Source: Arthrobacter sp. AQ5-06 (GTDB lineage Bacteria > Actinomycetota > Actinomycetes > Actinomycetales > Micrococcaceae). Taken from it: a DNA stretch of 63,886 nucleotides. The stretch covers positions 1 to 63,886 of the forward strand of contig NZ_QMKP01000019.1 in NCBI RefSeq assembly GCF_003287955.1, read 5' to 3'. Positions 1-8,194 of the stretch are shown here, in pieces (the first letter of the stretch is position 1; each line of letters opens with the position of its first letter). The translations under genes were made by a program, and so were the position numbers. The notes beneath the pieces are model-generated. The model was given only the letters and a program-made list of their open reading frames with translations, had not been told where the DNA came from and did no database searches.

Positions 1-90
1 AGGACCCGATGGGCCGTGCGTTGGAAGCCCGCTTTGAACGCCTTCGCCATCACCTTCAGCGACCGATTCCCGGCAGCTGAAAACTACTAA
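1..90 (+). pseudogene. C-terminal end of an IS256-like transposase (cut by window edge)
   Basis: Frame 1 is open from the first base to TAA at 88-90 and encodes 29 residues ending WKPALNAFAITFSDRFPA plus four more. This matches my recollection of the conserved tail of IS256/Mutator-type transposases (W..WK.ALN.FAI.F..R.P). Whether the gene is intact cannot be judged because the rest lies outside the window. The following 60 bp presumably hold the terminal inverted repeat of the element. Confidence 0.5.
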
Positions 91-154
91 AGGAAACCGC
101 CGGATACACCGTTAATGAGATAGTCCCCCCTGTTGCCTAGCGAAGCTGAGCGGT

Positions 155-1435
155 TTAGGCGGGTAACGGTTCCCTGCGCATGAACGGTTCCCTGCGAATG
201 GCGAGGACGGTGACGTCGTCGGGGTTGCTGTTTTCGGTGGCCTTGGCTGTGATGAAGTCCACGATGTCTTTGGCTGAGGAGGCGGAGAGGGCTAGTTGGG
301 CGACGTTGTTGATCGCGGCCAGGGTGCCGTCGTACAAATCCAGGACTCCATCGCTGAAGCTGACGATCATGTCTCCGGGGTTTAGCAGGATTTCGTGGGT
401 CTCCCATTTGGTGTCCGGCATCAGGCCTATTGGAAGGTCTCTGGAGGCGAGGCGTTCCCAGGTCCGGTTCGCGCGTATCAGGAGGGTTAGGCCGTGTCCG
501 GCGTCGGCGAACAGTACCCGGCCGTCCTCGGCGCGGAGCCTTGCGTGGAACAGGGTAGCGAAGGATGAAGCCTGGTCCAGGTCAGTGGCGAAGCAGTCGG
601 CGGTGAGGGCCAGTGCGCTGACTGGGTCGTGGTTGTTTTTTGCGCTGCGGATGACGGCCCGGGTGGTTGCCGCGATCATGCCGGCTCCGGCGCCTTTGCC
701 CATCACGTCGCCCAGGGTGAAGGCCAGGCCCCCGTCGATGAGGTACCAGTCGAAGAAGTCGCCGCCGACTGCTTTGGAGGGGAGGCACGCCCCTGCGGTC
801 TGGTATCCGGGCAGGGGAGCGGCACCGCGGGGCAGGAGGAAGCGTTGGATCTGCGCGGCCCGGCTGAGTTCCTCTGTCGCGGTCGCAGCCTGCTCCCGGG
901 CGGCGGTCAGCTTCTTGCGGGCACTGCGGGCGAGTTCGTTCACGACCGCGGCGGCCAGGGCGAAGATCAGCGTGCTGTACAGGCCCCGCAACAGCTCGTT
1001 TGGGTTATTACCGATGGTTGAACCCAGCGCGAATGGAACGAGGATGGCGACCGCCGCTCCTGCCACCGCGTAGCTCACATAGCGCCGCCCATTCATTGAG
1101 GCGAACCAGAGCACGGGCAGGAGAACCAGGGAGGCGTAGATGGACTGGCTTTCCCCGGTGCCGTGGCGCAGGGCGCCGGCGGCAAGGAAGTCCAGCGCCG
1201 GTACGATGCTGGCAAAACGGGCAAGTGCTGGCCGGGTGAAAAAGGCCGCCAGCACCGTTGCCACGGTGACCAGCACCGCGCCCGCCGTCAAAGCCGGCCA
1301 ACTGCTGACAGTCAGCGTGCTGATCGAGGCGCTCATTACTGCCGCCAGCACAAACAGAACGAAAATCGGGACTTGCTTCAGGGCCGGTGAGAGTTCATCC
1401 AGTCCTGCCAGTTTCTCCACGGGACCGGACATCAT
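155..1435 (-). CDS. Membrane-anchored SpoIIE/RsbU-type PP2C phosphatase
   Basis: 426 residues. The N-terminal ~165 residues contain about five or six hydrophobic segments. A short helix then leads into a SpoIIE-type PP2C domain (about 190-420) with the metal-binding signatures VGGDFFDW, LGDVMGKG, DAGHG and FSDGVLD. Enzymes of this class dephosphorylate STAS-domain anti-sigma antagonists, so the likely substrate is the STAS protein at 2068-2400. All three genes read leftward, but this one is downstream of them behind a 214-bp gap, so it probably has its own promoter. Two adjacent ATG codons form the start, with AGGAGA about 12 bases upstream. The last codons include an 18-bp tandem duplication (about 166-201) that doubles RREPF/L at the C terminus. 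Confidence 0.85.
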   Translation of the reverse strand: MMSGPVEKLAGLDELSPALKQVPIFVLFVLAAVMSASISTLTVSSWPALTAGAVLVTVATVLAAFFTRPALARFASIVPALDFLAAGALRHGTGESQSIYASLVLLPVLWFASMNGRRYVSYAVAGAAVAILVPFALGSTIGNNPNELLRGLYSTLIFALAAAVVNELARSARKKLTAAREQAATATEELSRAAQIQRFLLPRGAAPLPGYQTAGACLPSKAVGGDFFDWYLIDGGLAFTLGDVMGKGAGAGMIAATTRAVIRSAKNNHDPVSALALTADCFATDLDQASSFATLFHARLRAEDGRVLFADAGHGLTLLIRANRTWERLASRDLPIGLMPDTKWETHEILLNPGDMIVSFSDGVLDLYDGTLAAINNVAQLALSASSAKDIVDFITAKATENSNPDDVTVLAIRREPFMRREPLPA

Positions 1436-1649
1436 CGCTGTGTCATCTCTCCTTTAAGTGCCATCGCGTGCAACTGCCCACAAACCGGGCCTTCTGACCC
1501 GGATGGGAAGCGTACCGGGAACCCGACCGTGTTGCGGCCGGGCACGCCTGAATTTCCCTGCGATCCTACCGAAGCACGAAGAGTCTGCGCTGGTCGATGG
1601 GGTGCCAACGGCCTCGGCAGCTGGACACAGGCGGGATCCGAAACCGGAC

Positions 1650-2075
1650 TTAGCTTTGTGACGATGTCCGGGACAACACCCAGATGTTGGTGCCGTCCTG
1701 CCGTTCGAAGCTGACGGTGGTGACCAGCGCCTGGATCAGCGCCAGGCCGCGGCCTGATTCGGCGTCCTCACCGGGTGTTGCCGGTTCCATGGTGCCGAAC
1801 GGAGGCTTGGCGTGATACGCGCTGACCCGGCCCTGCAGCAGCGCGGGCCGGACGGTGACGTCCACGCCCAGCTCCACCGGCTCCCGCCCGGCCGGTTCGG
1901 CATGCTGGACGATATTGGACGCGGACTCGATCACCGCCGTCGTAAACGTCATCTGGTCCATGTCCTGCACGAACGGCACGTCCAGCCAAAGGCTCTCCAG
2001 ATCATTGTGGATGGCTTCGATGGCGTCTTCGGCAGCCAGCCCCCGGAAACTGCGCGAAGCGATCACCTCACTCAT
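1650..2075 (-). CDS. RsbW-like ATP-binding anti-sigma factor (HATPase_c_2)
   Basis: 141 residues. A GHKL/HATPase_c_2 fold is indicated by AVIESASNIVQHA (N box, about 48-60) and ESGRGLALIQALV (G box, about 108-120). Proteins of this type bind and inhibit an alternative sigma factor and phosphorylate a STAS antagonist. The start overlaps the end of the STAS gene by 8 bp, so the two are translationally coupled. The protein closely matches the product of 36318-36743 along its length. No sigma factor gene is adjacent, so the partner is encoded elsewhere, or the pair works with the second module. Confidence 0.85.
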   Translation of the reverse strand: MSEVIASRSFRGLAAEDAIEAIHNDLESLWLDVPFVQDMDQMTFTTAVIESASNIVQHAEPAGREPVELGVDVTVRPALLQGRVSAYHAKPPFGTMEPATPGEDAESGRGLALIQALVTTVSFERQDGTNIWVLSRTSSQS

Positions 2076-2400
2076 TGCTGAACGCCTCCTCTGCGGTGGG
2101 GTAGGCCGTCAGGACCTTGTCCATGCTGGTCAGCTGCAGGACCATCTTCACCTGCGGCTGGACTGCCGCGATGCGGAGGTCGCCCCCCGCTTGGCGGGCC
2201 GCCTTAAGGCAACCGATGAGCGCCCCGAGCCCAGAGGAGTCCATGAAGGCGATCTTTTCAAAGTTAACGACAATCCGGGTGGACCCGCCGGAAATCACAT
2301 CACTGACGAACTCCCTCAGCTTGGGCGCGGCTACCATATTGAGCCGCCCGTCCGCCTTGACTTCCGTGTACGATTCCCTGATCCCATAGCTAAACTCCAT
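2068..2400 (-). CDS. STAS-domain anti-sigma factor antagonist (RsbV-like)
   Basis: 110 residues from the ATG at 2400, preceded by GAAGG. A GTG at 2418 in the same frame is an alternative start. A single STAS domain carries the phospho-acceptor motif MDSSGLGAL. In the unphosphorylated state such proteins capture the RsbW-type kinase and free the sigma factor. It is nearly identical in layout to the STAS gene at 36736-37068. The sequence upstream is the frameshifted tail of a glycosyltransferase gene, as in the intact copy. Confidence 0.85.
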   Translation of the reverse strand: MEFSYGIRESYTEVKADGRLNMVAAPKLREFVSDVISGGSTRIVVNFEKIAFMDSSGLGALIGCLKAARQAGGDLRIAAVQPQVKMVLQLTSMDKVLTAYPTAEEAFSNE

Positions 2401-2424
2401 TACTACCTTCTCTGTCACTGCAGG

Positions 2425-2622
2425 TTCCGCGGCCGGTTCGTAGCCCCTGGTAGAGCGCGGCGCGGATCAGGATGCTCATGACTACCAGGTCAAACGTAAC
2501 CCACGCCACCTCGACCAAGTTGCCAGCGGCTCCGCCAGGCCCATCGCCAAGCGGATAATTCCGACGACGGCGGCTACCGCGAGCAGCACGGACACCACAA
2601 ACTGTGGCTGGATTAGGCTGCA
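2425..2622 (-). pseudogene. Remnant of the C-terminus of a cellulose-synthase-like glycosyltransferase
   Basis: Read leftward, this stretch encodes the same residues as the C-terminus of the glycosyltransferase at 37058-39028 (for example VVSVLLAVAAVVGIIRLA, then VTFDLVVMSIL). Two single-base indels break the frame, one after GLAEPL and one after ALYQG. Similarity to the intact copy ends near 2622, so the first roughly 590 codons are gone. The position, immediately before a STAS gene, is the same as in the intact paralogous locus. Confidence 0.85.
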
Positions 2623-2678
2623 GCAGGATCCCCGCTTGGAGGTCTCCGGCGCGTCCAGCTCAGGCCTCGCGCAGTTTC

Positions 2679-2861
2679 CTAGAGCTGGATGTCCACACTG
2701 AAATCGGTCAGTGGTCGACCCGTCAGTTCGGCAGCTGCCTGCTGGACGGCGGCAAGTATCGCGTCGAAGTTCCGGACGTGAACAACCAGGTCCGGGAGTT
2801 CTTCCACCGGCAGGGTGAGCAGGCCGTCTGTTGCCGAGGCTATGTGCGCGGTGAGTTTCAC
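2679..2861 (-). CDS. Small HicB-like protein, orphan
   Basis: 60 residues with the pattern LPVEELPDLVVHVRNFDAI, reminiscent of the HicB antitoxin N-terminal fold (substrate-mimic strand, then an AxxxL-type helix). No DNA-binding tail and no HicA-like partner are visible beside it. It lies between two decayed genes, so it may be a passenger. The family assignment is by eye and weak; the reading frame itself looks genuine by composition. Confidence 0.45.
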   Translation of the reverse strand: MKLTAHIASATDGLLTLPVEELPDLVVHVRNFDAILAAVQQAAAELTGRPLTDFSVDIQL

Positions 2862-2950
2862 TGTTTGTCCCGCAATGCTTGGCCGTGCTGAACGGGGCGC
2901 GGTGAGGCGGCGCCATGTTCATTTCTTGTCATCCCTTGACCTTTCCTGGA

Positions 2951-3603
2951 TCAAAAGTCCCTCTCGAGGGTGCCTGTTTCTGTGCTTGGCGCGATGGAGG
3001 AGGGGACGCCGGAGGTGCTGGTGACGGACGATGTGGGGCTCCACACCATCGCTGCGGGTGTGCTGTAGGTTCGGATGCTGCCGCTTCCACTCGAGGCGCT
3101 GCCGAGGGTGACGGTGACCATGGTGGCGGGAACCCGGCGGTGGTCACCGTGGTTGCGGTCATGGTGGCGTTGAAGGTGACGGTCTTGCGGTTCTTGGCGA
3201 AGTTCCCCTTGGTGTTCACCGTTCCGAGGTTCACGGTGCTGCCGGGCCGTTGGATGTCAAGGGTGTCCCCGCCGTTGCCCAGACCCAAGATGTTGCCGTC
3301 GCGCAGGCGGACGGTCACGGGCAAGGCAGCGCCTGTCCACCCCGGCGTGACGGAGACGAGGTTGATCTGTTGGCTGTAGGTGAAGCTGAGGGTGTCGCCG
3401 GCGTCCAGCCTTCCCGGGATGCCGGTGGCGTTGCCGGCCTGGATGTCGGCGCCGCGCAGGGGGCTGTTGTCCACCCGTCGTGCCGTAACGGTGGCGGAGA
3501 TCGTTTCCTTGCCGGTGCCGTCGGTGAGGATGGCACGGAAGTAGTACTGTCCATCTGCCACGGTCCGGCTGTCCCAGGTACAGGAGTAGGGGGCTGCGGC
3601 CAT
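2951..3603 (-). pseudogene. 5'-truncated, frameshifted Ig-like surface protein
   Basis: The reading frame begins abruptly inside an Ig-like repeat (YSCTWDSRTVADGQYYFRA) without a signal peptide. It then continues through SFTYSQQINLVSVTPGWTG and NRKTVTFNATMTATTV. Near 3130 the frame shifts by one base: the shifted frame resumes MVTVTLGSASSGSGSI and ends at TGA 2951-2953. Such proteins usually follow SipW/TasA-type secretion genes in actinobacteria, and an intact secretion unit of that kind is at 16178-18670. The 5' part is missing. Confidence 0.65.
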
Positions 3604-3664
3604 GGCAAGCCAACACGAACCCGGTGTCAGGCAGGAAACGCTGAGCGGTCATTCCATTCGTTAG

Positions 3665-4078
3665 CTACCGGATCGCATGGTCCGGGTTCTGCTCGTCGTA
3701 GAGGTCCCGCGATCGCCCAATGGCATCCTTGTTCGCCAAAGACCAGTCCGCGAGCTGCTTGACCAAATGGGTGAGGCCGCTGCCGCGCTCCGTGAGTTCG
3801 TAGGTGACCTGCGCCGGGACCGTGGGGTAAACGGTCCGGGTAAGCAAGCCGTCACGTTCAAGGCGCCTGACTGTCAGCGTCAACATCCGCTGGGAAATCC
3901 CGTCGATGGCTCGCTGCAGCTCCCGGAAGCGCCGCACCCCGGAGGCCAGTTCGACGATGACGAGGACTGACCACTTGTCCCCGATCCGGTCGAGGACGTC
4001 GCGGATGCCGCAGTCCGGGTGGTCGGTGCTGCCGCACGGTTCCAGCCCAGCGGTTACCCCGGTGTGACTGCCTAACAC
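3665..4078 (-). CDS. HxlR-family transcriptional regulator
   Basis: 137 residues from the GTG at 4078, chosen because AAGGAGG lies 7 bases upstream; a TTG directly before it is the alternative. A winged-helix HxlR domain covers about residues 25-115: CGIRDVLDRIGDKWSVLVI, RFRELQRAIDGISQRMLT and the wing LERDGLL. The N-terminal cysteines are typical of redox- or quinone-sensing members. It is divergent from the NmrA-type oxidoreductase at 4161, an arrangement like qorR-qorB, so it probably represses that gene. Confidence 0.85.
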   Translation of the reverse strand: MLGSHTGVTAGLEPCGSTDHPDCGIRDVLDRIGDKWSVLVIVELASGVRRFRELQRAIDGISQRMLTLTVRRLERDGLLTRTVYPTVPAQVTYELTERGSGLTHLVKQLADWSLANKDAIGRSRDLYDEQNPDHAIR

Positions 4079-4160
4079 CAAAGTGCCTCCTTGTGGCCGT
4101 GCCCAACGTTACCGAAGATGGGTCTAGTTACTGAAAAGAACCAGCGAAAGAAGCCAGTCC

Positions 4161-4967
4161 ATGATTCTCGTTACCGGGGCCTCTGGCCGCCTCGCCCAGG
4201 CGATCCTCCACCATCTCAAAGAAGCCGGAGTCGATGCGGTCGGCGGCACCCGCACGCCGGGCGACGACCCGCGCCAGCGCCTGCTCAACTTCGACGATCC
4301 AGACACCCTAGACTTTGGTGGTGTCGGCACCCTTGTCATGGTCTCCGCCGGCACGGCCGAGGACGACGTCGTGATTGCCCGGCACGAAAGCGTCATCACC
4401 GCTGCCGAACGCAGCAACGTTCAGCACATCGTCTACACGAGCGTGGCCGATGGCGGCGACCACCTGGGCTTTGCCCTGACCCACCGCTGGACCGAACGTC
4501 GCCTTCAGCGGGGTACCGTTCCCTGGACGATCCTACGGAACGGCCTCTACGCGGAACTGATCGGACAACTCCTCACACCTGAAGCGGGCACAATTACGGC
4601 GCCGTTCGGCCCCGGCAGTGTTGCGGCGATCGCCCGTCAGGACCTGGCCGAGGCGGCAGCAGTCGTTGCACAGGATCCACAGCCACACGCCGGAAAAACG
4701 TACAACCTCGTCGGCACTGAGGCGATCTCCGCGTTGGATGTCGCCCAGGAACTGGGGGCAACCTACAAGCCCGGCACACTCGCGGACCTCCGCAGCGCTC
4801 TGAACACCGCAGGGCTTCTGCCGTTCCAACCGGCCATGCTGCTATCCATACACACCGCTGTCTCCCATGGCTTCCTTGATGAAACCACCGAAGACATCAC
4901 CCAGCTTCTCGGGCGGCCTCCGCGGAACCCGCTGGCCGTTGCGGCTGCTGCCGCCCAAGGGCAATAG
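4161..4967 (+). CDS. NmrA/QorB-like NAD(P)-binding oxidoreductase
   Basis: 268 residues. The N-terminal MILVTGASGRLAQAIL is a Rossmann GxxGxxG-type dinucleotide-binding loop, and the atypical SDR/NmrA fold continues with YTSVADGG and the later NLVGTEAIS segment. Family members reduce quinones or act as redox sensors. The gene starts 82 bp from the divergent HxlR regulator, which is its likely repressor. The exact substrate cannot be read from the sequence. Confidence 0.8.
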   Translation: MILVTGASGRLAQAILHHLKEAGVDAVGGTRTPGDDPRQRLLNFDDPDTLDFGGVGTLVMVSAGTAEDDVVIARHESVITAAERSNVQHIVYTSVADGGDHLGFALTHRWTERRLQRGTVPWTILRNGLYAELIGQLLTPEAGTITAPFGPGSVAAIARQDLAEAAAVVAQDPQPHAGKTYNLVGTEAISALDVAQELGATYKPGTLADLRSALNTAGLLPFQPAMLLSIHTAVSHGFLDETTEDITQLLGRPPRNPLAVAAAAAQGQ

Positions 4968-5267
4968 CAGCAGCAACATTCACCGTTCTGCCAGGGCGGT
5001 CAGTCAGGAGCTCTCCTGCCTCCTGTTTCCACAGACGGTTGCACGTCAGCAGACGACTCCACTACACCGGCAGACACAGCGACGACCGTTAGTCGAGGAC
5101 CGTCCGCAAGAGGATCGGCTAAAGGACATCAAGGGTGACATTTAGCGCTGCGAAAATGACACCACTTAGCGCTGCGATCCATACCGGAAATTTTGAGTGG
5201 CGCTTGCGCCCTTGGGAGACCGGCTTGTGGGCGTGCTTGCTCCTCGATTGTTGGCTAGGCTTGTGGG
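4968..5267 (+). other. Gene-free stretch with a short direct repeat
   Basis: No convincing gene. At 5136-5153 and 5157-5177 the motif TGACA...TTAGCGCTGCGA occurs twice in tandem with a few mismatches. The 12-mer GCAGACGACTCC at about 5050 recurs in the Tn3-type terminal repeat at 6452-6490, so part of this stretch may be transposon-derived. Confidence 0.4.
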
Positions 5268-5831
5268 GTGTCTACCGGTTGGAATCCCCAAGTGATCGTG
5301 CTGAACGGCGGATCGAGCTCCGGCAAGTCCTCAATTGCGAGAGCGCTTCAGGAAATCCTCCCGGGCATCTGGTTGACGTTCGGCGTCGACACTTTCATCG
5401 ACGCCCTTCCTAGCGGGGGTGACAGCCCGCGCGCAGGAATTACCTATGAGCATGGCGGCACGATCGCCTTCAGCACTGAGCATCGGGCTTTAGAGCGCAG
5501 TTGGTATACAGGTCTCAGCGCTATGGCCCGGGCAGGGGCCCACTTGATCCTCGATGAGGTCCTTCTCTCTGGGGATGCTGGACAGGAGCGTATCCGGTCA
5601 ACATTCGGCGAAGCGGACCTGATCTGGGTGGGAGTGCACTGCGACCCGGACGTCGCCGCATCCCGCGAGGCACAACGCGTTGACCGTGTAGAAGGTATGG
5701 CGCGACAGCAAGCCCTGAGCGTGCACGCCGGGGTTGTCTATGACTTAGAGGTCGACACCACATATCGCTCAACGGATGAGTGCGCACGTGATCTCGCGAG
5801 CCAGCTCTCGCTCGATGCTCTGCACCCTTGA
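5268..5831 (+). CDS. Chloramphenicol phosphotransferase-like kinase
   Basis: 187 residues from a GTG start. The Walker A loop GGSSSGKSS (about 13-21) and LILDEVLLSGD are the hallmarks of the CPT family, which phosphorylates the chloramphenicol primary hydroxyl in Streptomyces venezuelae. Length fits the family (~180). Many homologues have unknown small-molecule substrates, so resistance is only a possibility. The gene sits at the edge of the transposon-relic zone, as expected for a mobile accessory gene. Confidence 0.8.
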   Translation: MSTGWNPQVIVLNGGSSSGKSSIARALQEILPGIWLTFGVDTFIDALPSGGDSPRAGITYEHGGTIAFSTEHRALERSWYTGLSAMARAGAHLILDEVLLSGDAGQERIRSTFGEADLIWVGVHCDPDVAASREAQRVDRVEGMARQQALSVHAGVVYDLEVDTTYRSTDECARDLASQLSLDALHP

Positions 5832-5851
5832 GGGATGGGCTTACGGGCGCA

Positions 5852-5897
5852 GGTGCGACACCAAGCGATCACAGAATGCCGCCACGAAGCGATCAAA
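5852..5897 (+). repeat. Res-like repeat, copy 1
   Basis: The ~46 bp starting GTGCGACACC and containing AGCGATCACAGAA recur at 8138-8185 in the same orientation with about 40 of 46 identities. This copy lies directly 5' of a serine-resolvase relic, the normal place of a res/promoter region in Tn3-family elements. The role is inferred from position. Confidence 0.6.
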
Positions 5898-5904
5898 TCC
5901 ACAG

Positions 5905-6451
5905 TCCACGCGCGACCAGAACCTTGATCTGCAGTTGGCTGCCTTAAGAGGTGCAGGATGCGATCGCATCTTTGAAGACACATGAGCGGGACCAAGGCCG
6001 GCCGCCCCGGTCTCGCCAAGGCGCTGGAAGGACTCCGTGAGGGAGACACTCTCATTGTGTGGAAGCTGGACCGCCTTGGCCGCAGCGTGAAGGCCCTCCT
6101 GGATTTCGCCGGAGGCCTGAACGAGCGCGGCATTGCTTTGTCAGCCTCACCGACTCGATCGACACCACCACCGCCTCCGGACGCGTCTTCTTCAACGTGA
6201 TGGCCTCCCTGGCGCAGATGGAACGCGAGCTCATGGTCGAACGCACCCAACCAGGCCTACAGGCAGCGCGCGAACAGGGCCGGGTCGGCGGACGCAAACG
6301 TGTAATGACTGAGGCCAAGATCCGCTCAGCTCGGAAGCTCCTCGGCCGGGGAACGCCGCCCAAGGAAGTTGCCGCCAGCCTCGGCGTCTCGGTGCCCACA
6401 CTTTACCGCTGGGTCCCGGCAACGGACCCTGAAGCAGTTGCAGTCCCGTAG
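5905..6451 (+). pseudogene. Serine recombinase (Tn3-type resolvase), frameshifted and 5'-truncated
   Basis: Three reading frames together give a resolvase. RDQNLDLQLAALRGAGC is followed after a 1-base shift near 5985 by SGTKAGRPGL and IVWKLDRLGRSVKALL. After another shift near 6145 come SLTDSIDTTTASGR, VMASLAQMERELMVERT and the C-terminal HTH VAASLGVSVPTLYRW. The N-terminal GYARVS segment with the catalytic serine is missing, replaced by the res-like repeat. The protein cannot be active as read. The downstream terminal repeat at 6452 fits a transposon end. Confidence 0.85.
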
Positions 6452-6490
6452 CTTGGCCTTTGGTGCAGACGACTCCTGAAAATGACACCC
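6452..6490 (+). repeat. Tn3-type terminal inverted repeat (single end)
   Basis: Immediately after the resolvase stop, the complementary strand reads GGGTGTCATTTTCAGGAGTC and continues to 6452. This resembles terminal repeats I recall from Tn3-family transposons. The outward orientation (GGG end facing away from the resolvase) is correct for a transposon terminus. No matching opposite end was found in the window. Confidence 0.5.
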
Positions 6491-6547
6491 GTTCCGGGTG
6501 CCCGGAGGTCCGTGGGCTCACCTGAGGTGGGCCAGGTACTGTTCCGC

Positions 6548-6656
6548 TGGGTCCTGGGTCCTGGGTCCTGGGTCCTGGGTCCTGGGTCCTGGGTCTTGGG
6601 TCCTGGGTCTTGGGTCCGGAGTCCTGGGTCCTGAGTCCTGGGTCTTGGGTCCGGAG
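6548..6656 (+). repeat. 7-bp tandem repeat (GGGTCCT)n
   Basis: About fifteen units of GGGTCCT with C/T variants (GGGTCTT, GAGTCCT, GGGTCCGGA). The array shows a higher order: the block ctgggtcttgggtccggag occurs twice. It lies between the transposon end and a broken SnoaL gene and encodes nothing recognisable. Confidence 0.9.
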
Positions 6657-6669
6657 CGCGATCGCGGCC

Positions 6670-7082
6670 TTACCTGCTCCCCTTAGTCATACGGTTGATC
6701 TGCGCATCAATTCCACCGGCGTCGCGCACAATCTCCGTATAGATCCGACCCGAGCGGAATCTGCCGTCTGTGACCTGAAAGATGTTGACCCCCACGAACT
6801 CCAGGAGCGAGCCATCCCGGCGTGTTCCACGCATGCTCCACTCCATCCAAACACAATCGCCGTCCGCCACAGTCCGGGATATGTTCGCAGTGAGATCAGG
6901 CAGGTCGCTAAGAAGCATGCTGAAATTTCTCGGACCGAGTCCTGCCCCCGCACGGATTCCCCGCGGCGTGCGGGCGCTTCGTCAACATACGCGGCGTCGA
7001 AGCAATTCACGGCCGCTTCCAGGTCATGCGCTGACAGGGACGTGATCCACCGTTGCGCCACCGCCTCCGGATCGCTACTCAT
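6670..7082 (-). pseudogene. SnoaL/NTF2-like protein with one frameshift
   Basis: The first frame starts at ATG 7082 (SDPEAVAQRWITSLSAHDLE) and continues to a one-base slip near 6930. The second frame carries the rest (SDLPDLTANISRTVADGDCV, then FVGVNIFQVTDGRF) and ends at 6670. Joined, the product would be an ordinary ~137-residue cone-fold protein. It is either a young pseudogene or a sequencing error; the surrounding decay favours the former. Confidence 0.7.
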
Positions 7083-7463
7083 GCACTCAATCGTGGAGGT
7101 TCACAGAAGAGTTGGCAACATAACTCGCGGCGCTTTTCACCGGCCGAGCCGCCCGAACATCCGGAACCTGGCGGAAGGAGGCAACACCGCTCCCGCGGAG
7201 TCATGAAGGCGAGGGTGCCGCGCGAAGCCGCGACAGCGCGAGTGCGGTTGCGTCCCGGGTGGTGAAGGTGGCGGAAGTCCCGGCGGACCCGGACCTCTCT
7301 GGCGAACACCCGGTCCTGCAACCCCGCAGCTGACGGAAGTTAGAAGTCCGCCGCTAGTGCCCTGCGCCCCCTCGACCCCCGAAAATCACGGCAGAACGAC
7401 CCGCAAAGCACCAAAGACGCCAATGATGTGGCACGACTCAGGCTTAAGCAGGATGCTGGACAC
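7083..7463. other. Intergenic stretch between divergent genes
   Basis: No gene recognised. It should contain the promoters of the leftward SnoaL relic and the rightward SRPBCC gene; no clear promoter hexamers or palindromes stand out. Confidence 0.4.
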
Positions 7464-7928
7464 ATGAACAGCATCGTGGGCGCGATCGAATTCGATCTTG
7501 AGACAACTGCAAGTCCGGAGAAGGTGCGCACCGCGCTGATCGACTTCTCTGAACGCCGCCCGCAGCTGTGGCCGGGCATCGAACCTTCGCTGTTTCAGGT
7601 CTACTCGGTCGGCGAGACCACCGCGGACGTGCGCGAGGGCAGCAAGGGCCCGGGCACGAAGCTCTGGGCGCGCGAGCACTACGAGTGGTCCGACCCGCAC
7701 ACCGTGCGCTGGACGGTCCAGGAGAGCAACTTCTCCGCGCCGGGAAGCTACGTGGCGGCCACGGTCCGGCCGGGTCGCGACGGTGGCAGCGTCGTCCACG
7801 TCACCTGGGACCGCACCGGCAGCACTGTGGTGGGGCTGCTGATCTGCAGGATGATCCGGAAGTCCAAGGGCAAGCCGGTCGCCTCATCATTCAAGCGGGG
7901 TCTGGCAGTGCTGGAGAGCGGCGATTAG
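7464..7928 (+). CDS. SRPBCC-family (START-like) hypothetical protein
   Basis: 154 residues from ATG 7464, the start that removes a non-conserved 12-residue leader. The pattern IEFDLETTASPEKVRTALIDF at the N-terminus and a final amphipathic helix (IRKSKGKPVASSFKRGL) are typical of polyketide-cyclase/START hydrophobic-ligand folds. The ligand is unknown. It lies inside the transposon-relic zone between two res-like repeats, with no functional neighbours. Confidence 0.65.
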   Translation: MNSIVGAIEFDLETTASPEKVRTALIDFSERRPQLWPGIEPSLFQVYSVGETTADVREGSKGPGTKLWAREHYEWSDPHTVRWTVQESNFSAPGSYVAATVRPGRDGGSVVHVTWDRTGSTVVGLLICRMIRKSKGKPVASSFKRGLAVLESGD

Positions 7929-7989
7929 GAGCTCACCGGATGCACGTGAGGGATTCTCGTGCGGGACAACCCTGGCTGCAGCGAATCTT

Positions 7990-8190
7990 AACCGCTCAAC
8001 GCGTTCGGCATACGCGACACCAAACCGCCATTCTGAACTGTGAAAAAACCGCCATTCTCAGTTAACAGTCACAGACTCGGTGTCTCGAAACCTCTGTGTC
8101 TCGAAACGCATGCGATGCAAGACGACGCAAAGCCTGGGAGTGCGACACCGAGCGATCACAGAACACCGCCATGAAGCGCCAAACTCCACA
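7990..8190 (+). repeat. Res-like repeat cluster, copy 2
   Basis: The 46-bp element of 5852-5897 recurs at 8138-8185. Just upstream, AAACCGCCATTCT occurs at 8022-8034 and 8046-8058, and TGTCTCGAAAC at 8081-8091 and 8097-8107. Closely spaced repeats of this kind are usual in resolvase-binding res regions. No resolvase follows this copy. The assignment as res is inference. Confidence 0.5.
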
Positions 8191-8194
8191 GGTC

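Noticed and set aside
3257..3652. LPDTG motif near the start of a leftward frame, suggesting a sortase substrate
   Set aside because: The motif lies at the N-terminus without a following helix, and the frame is a shadow of the Ig-like pseudogene.
6548..6656. The GGGTCCT array as a CRISPR-like or coding repeat
   Set aside because: Units are contiguous without spacers, and the repetitive peptide it would encode has no start signal or context.
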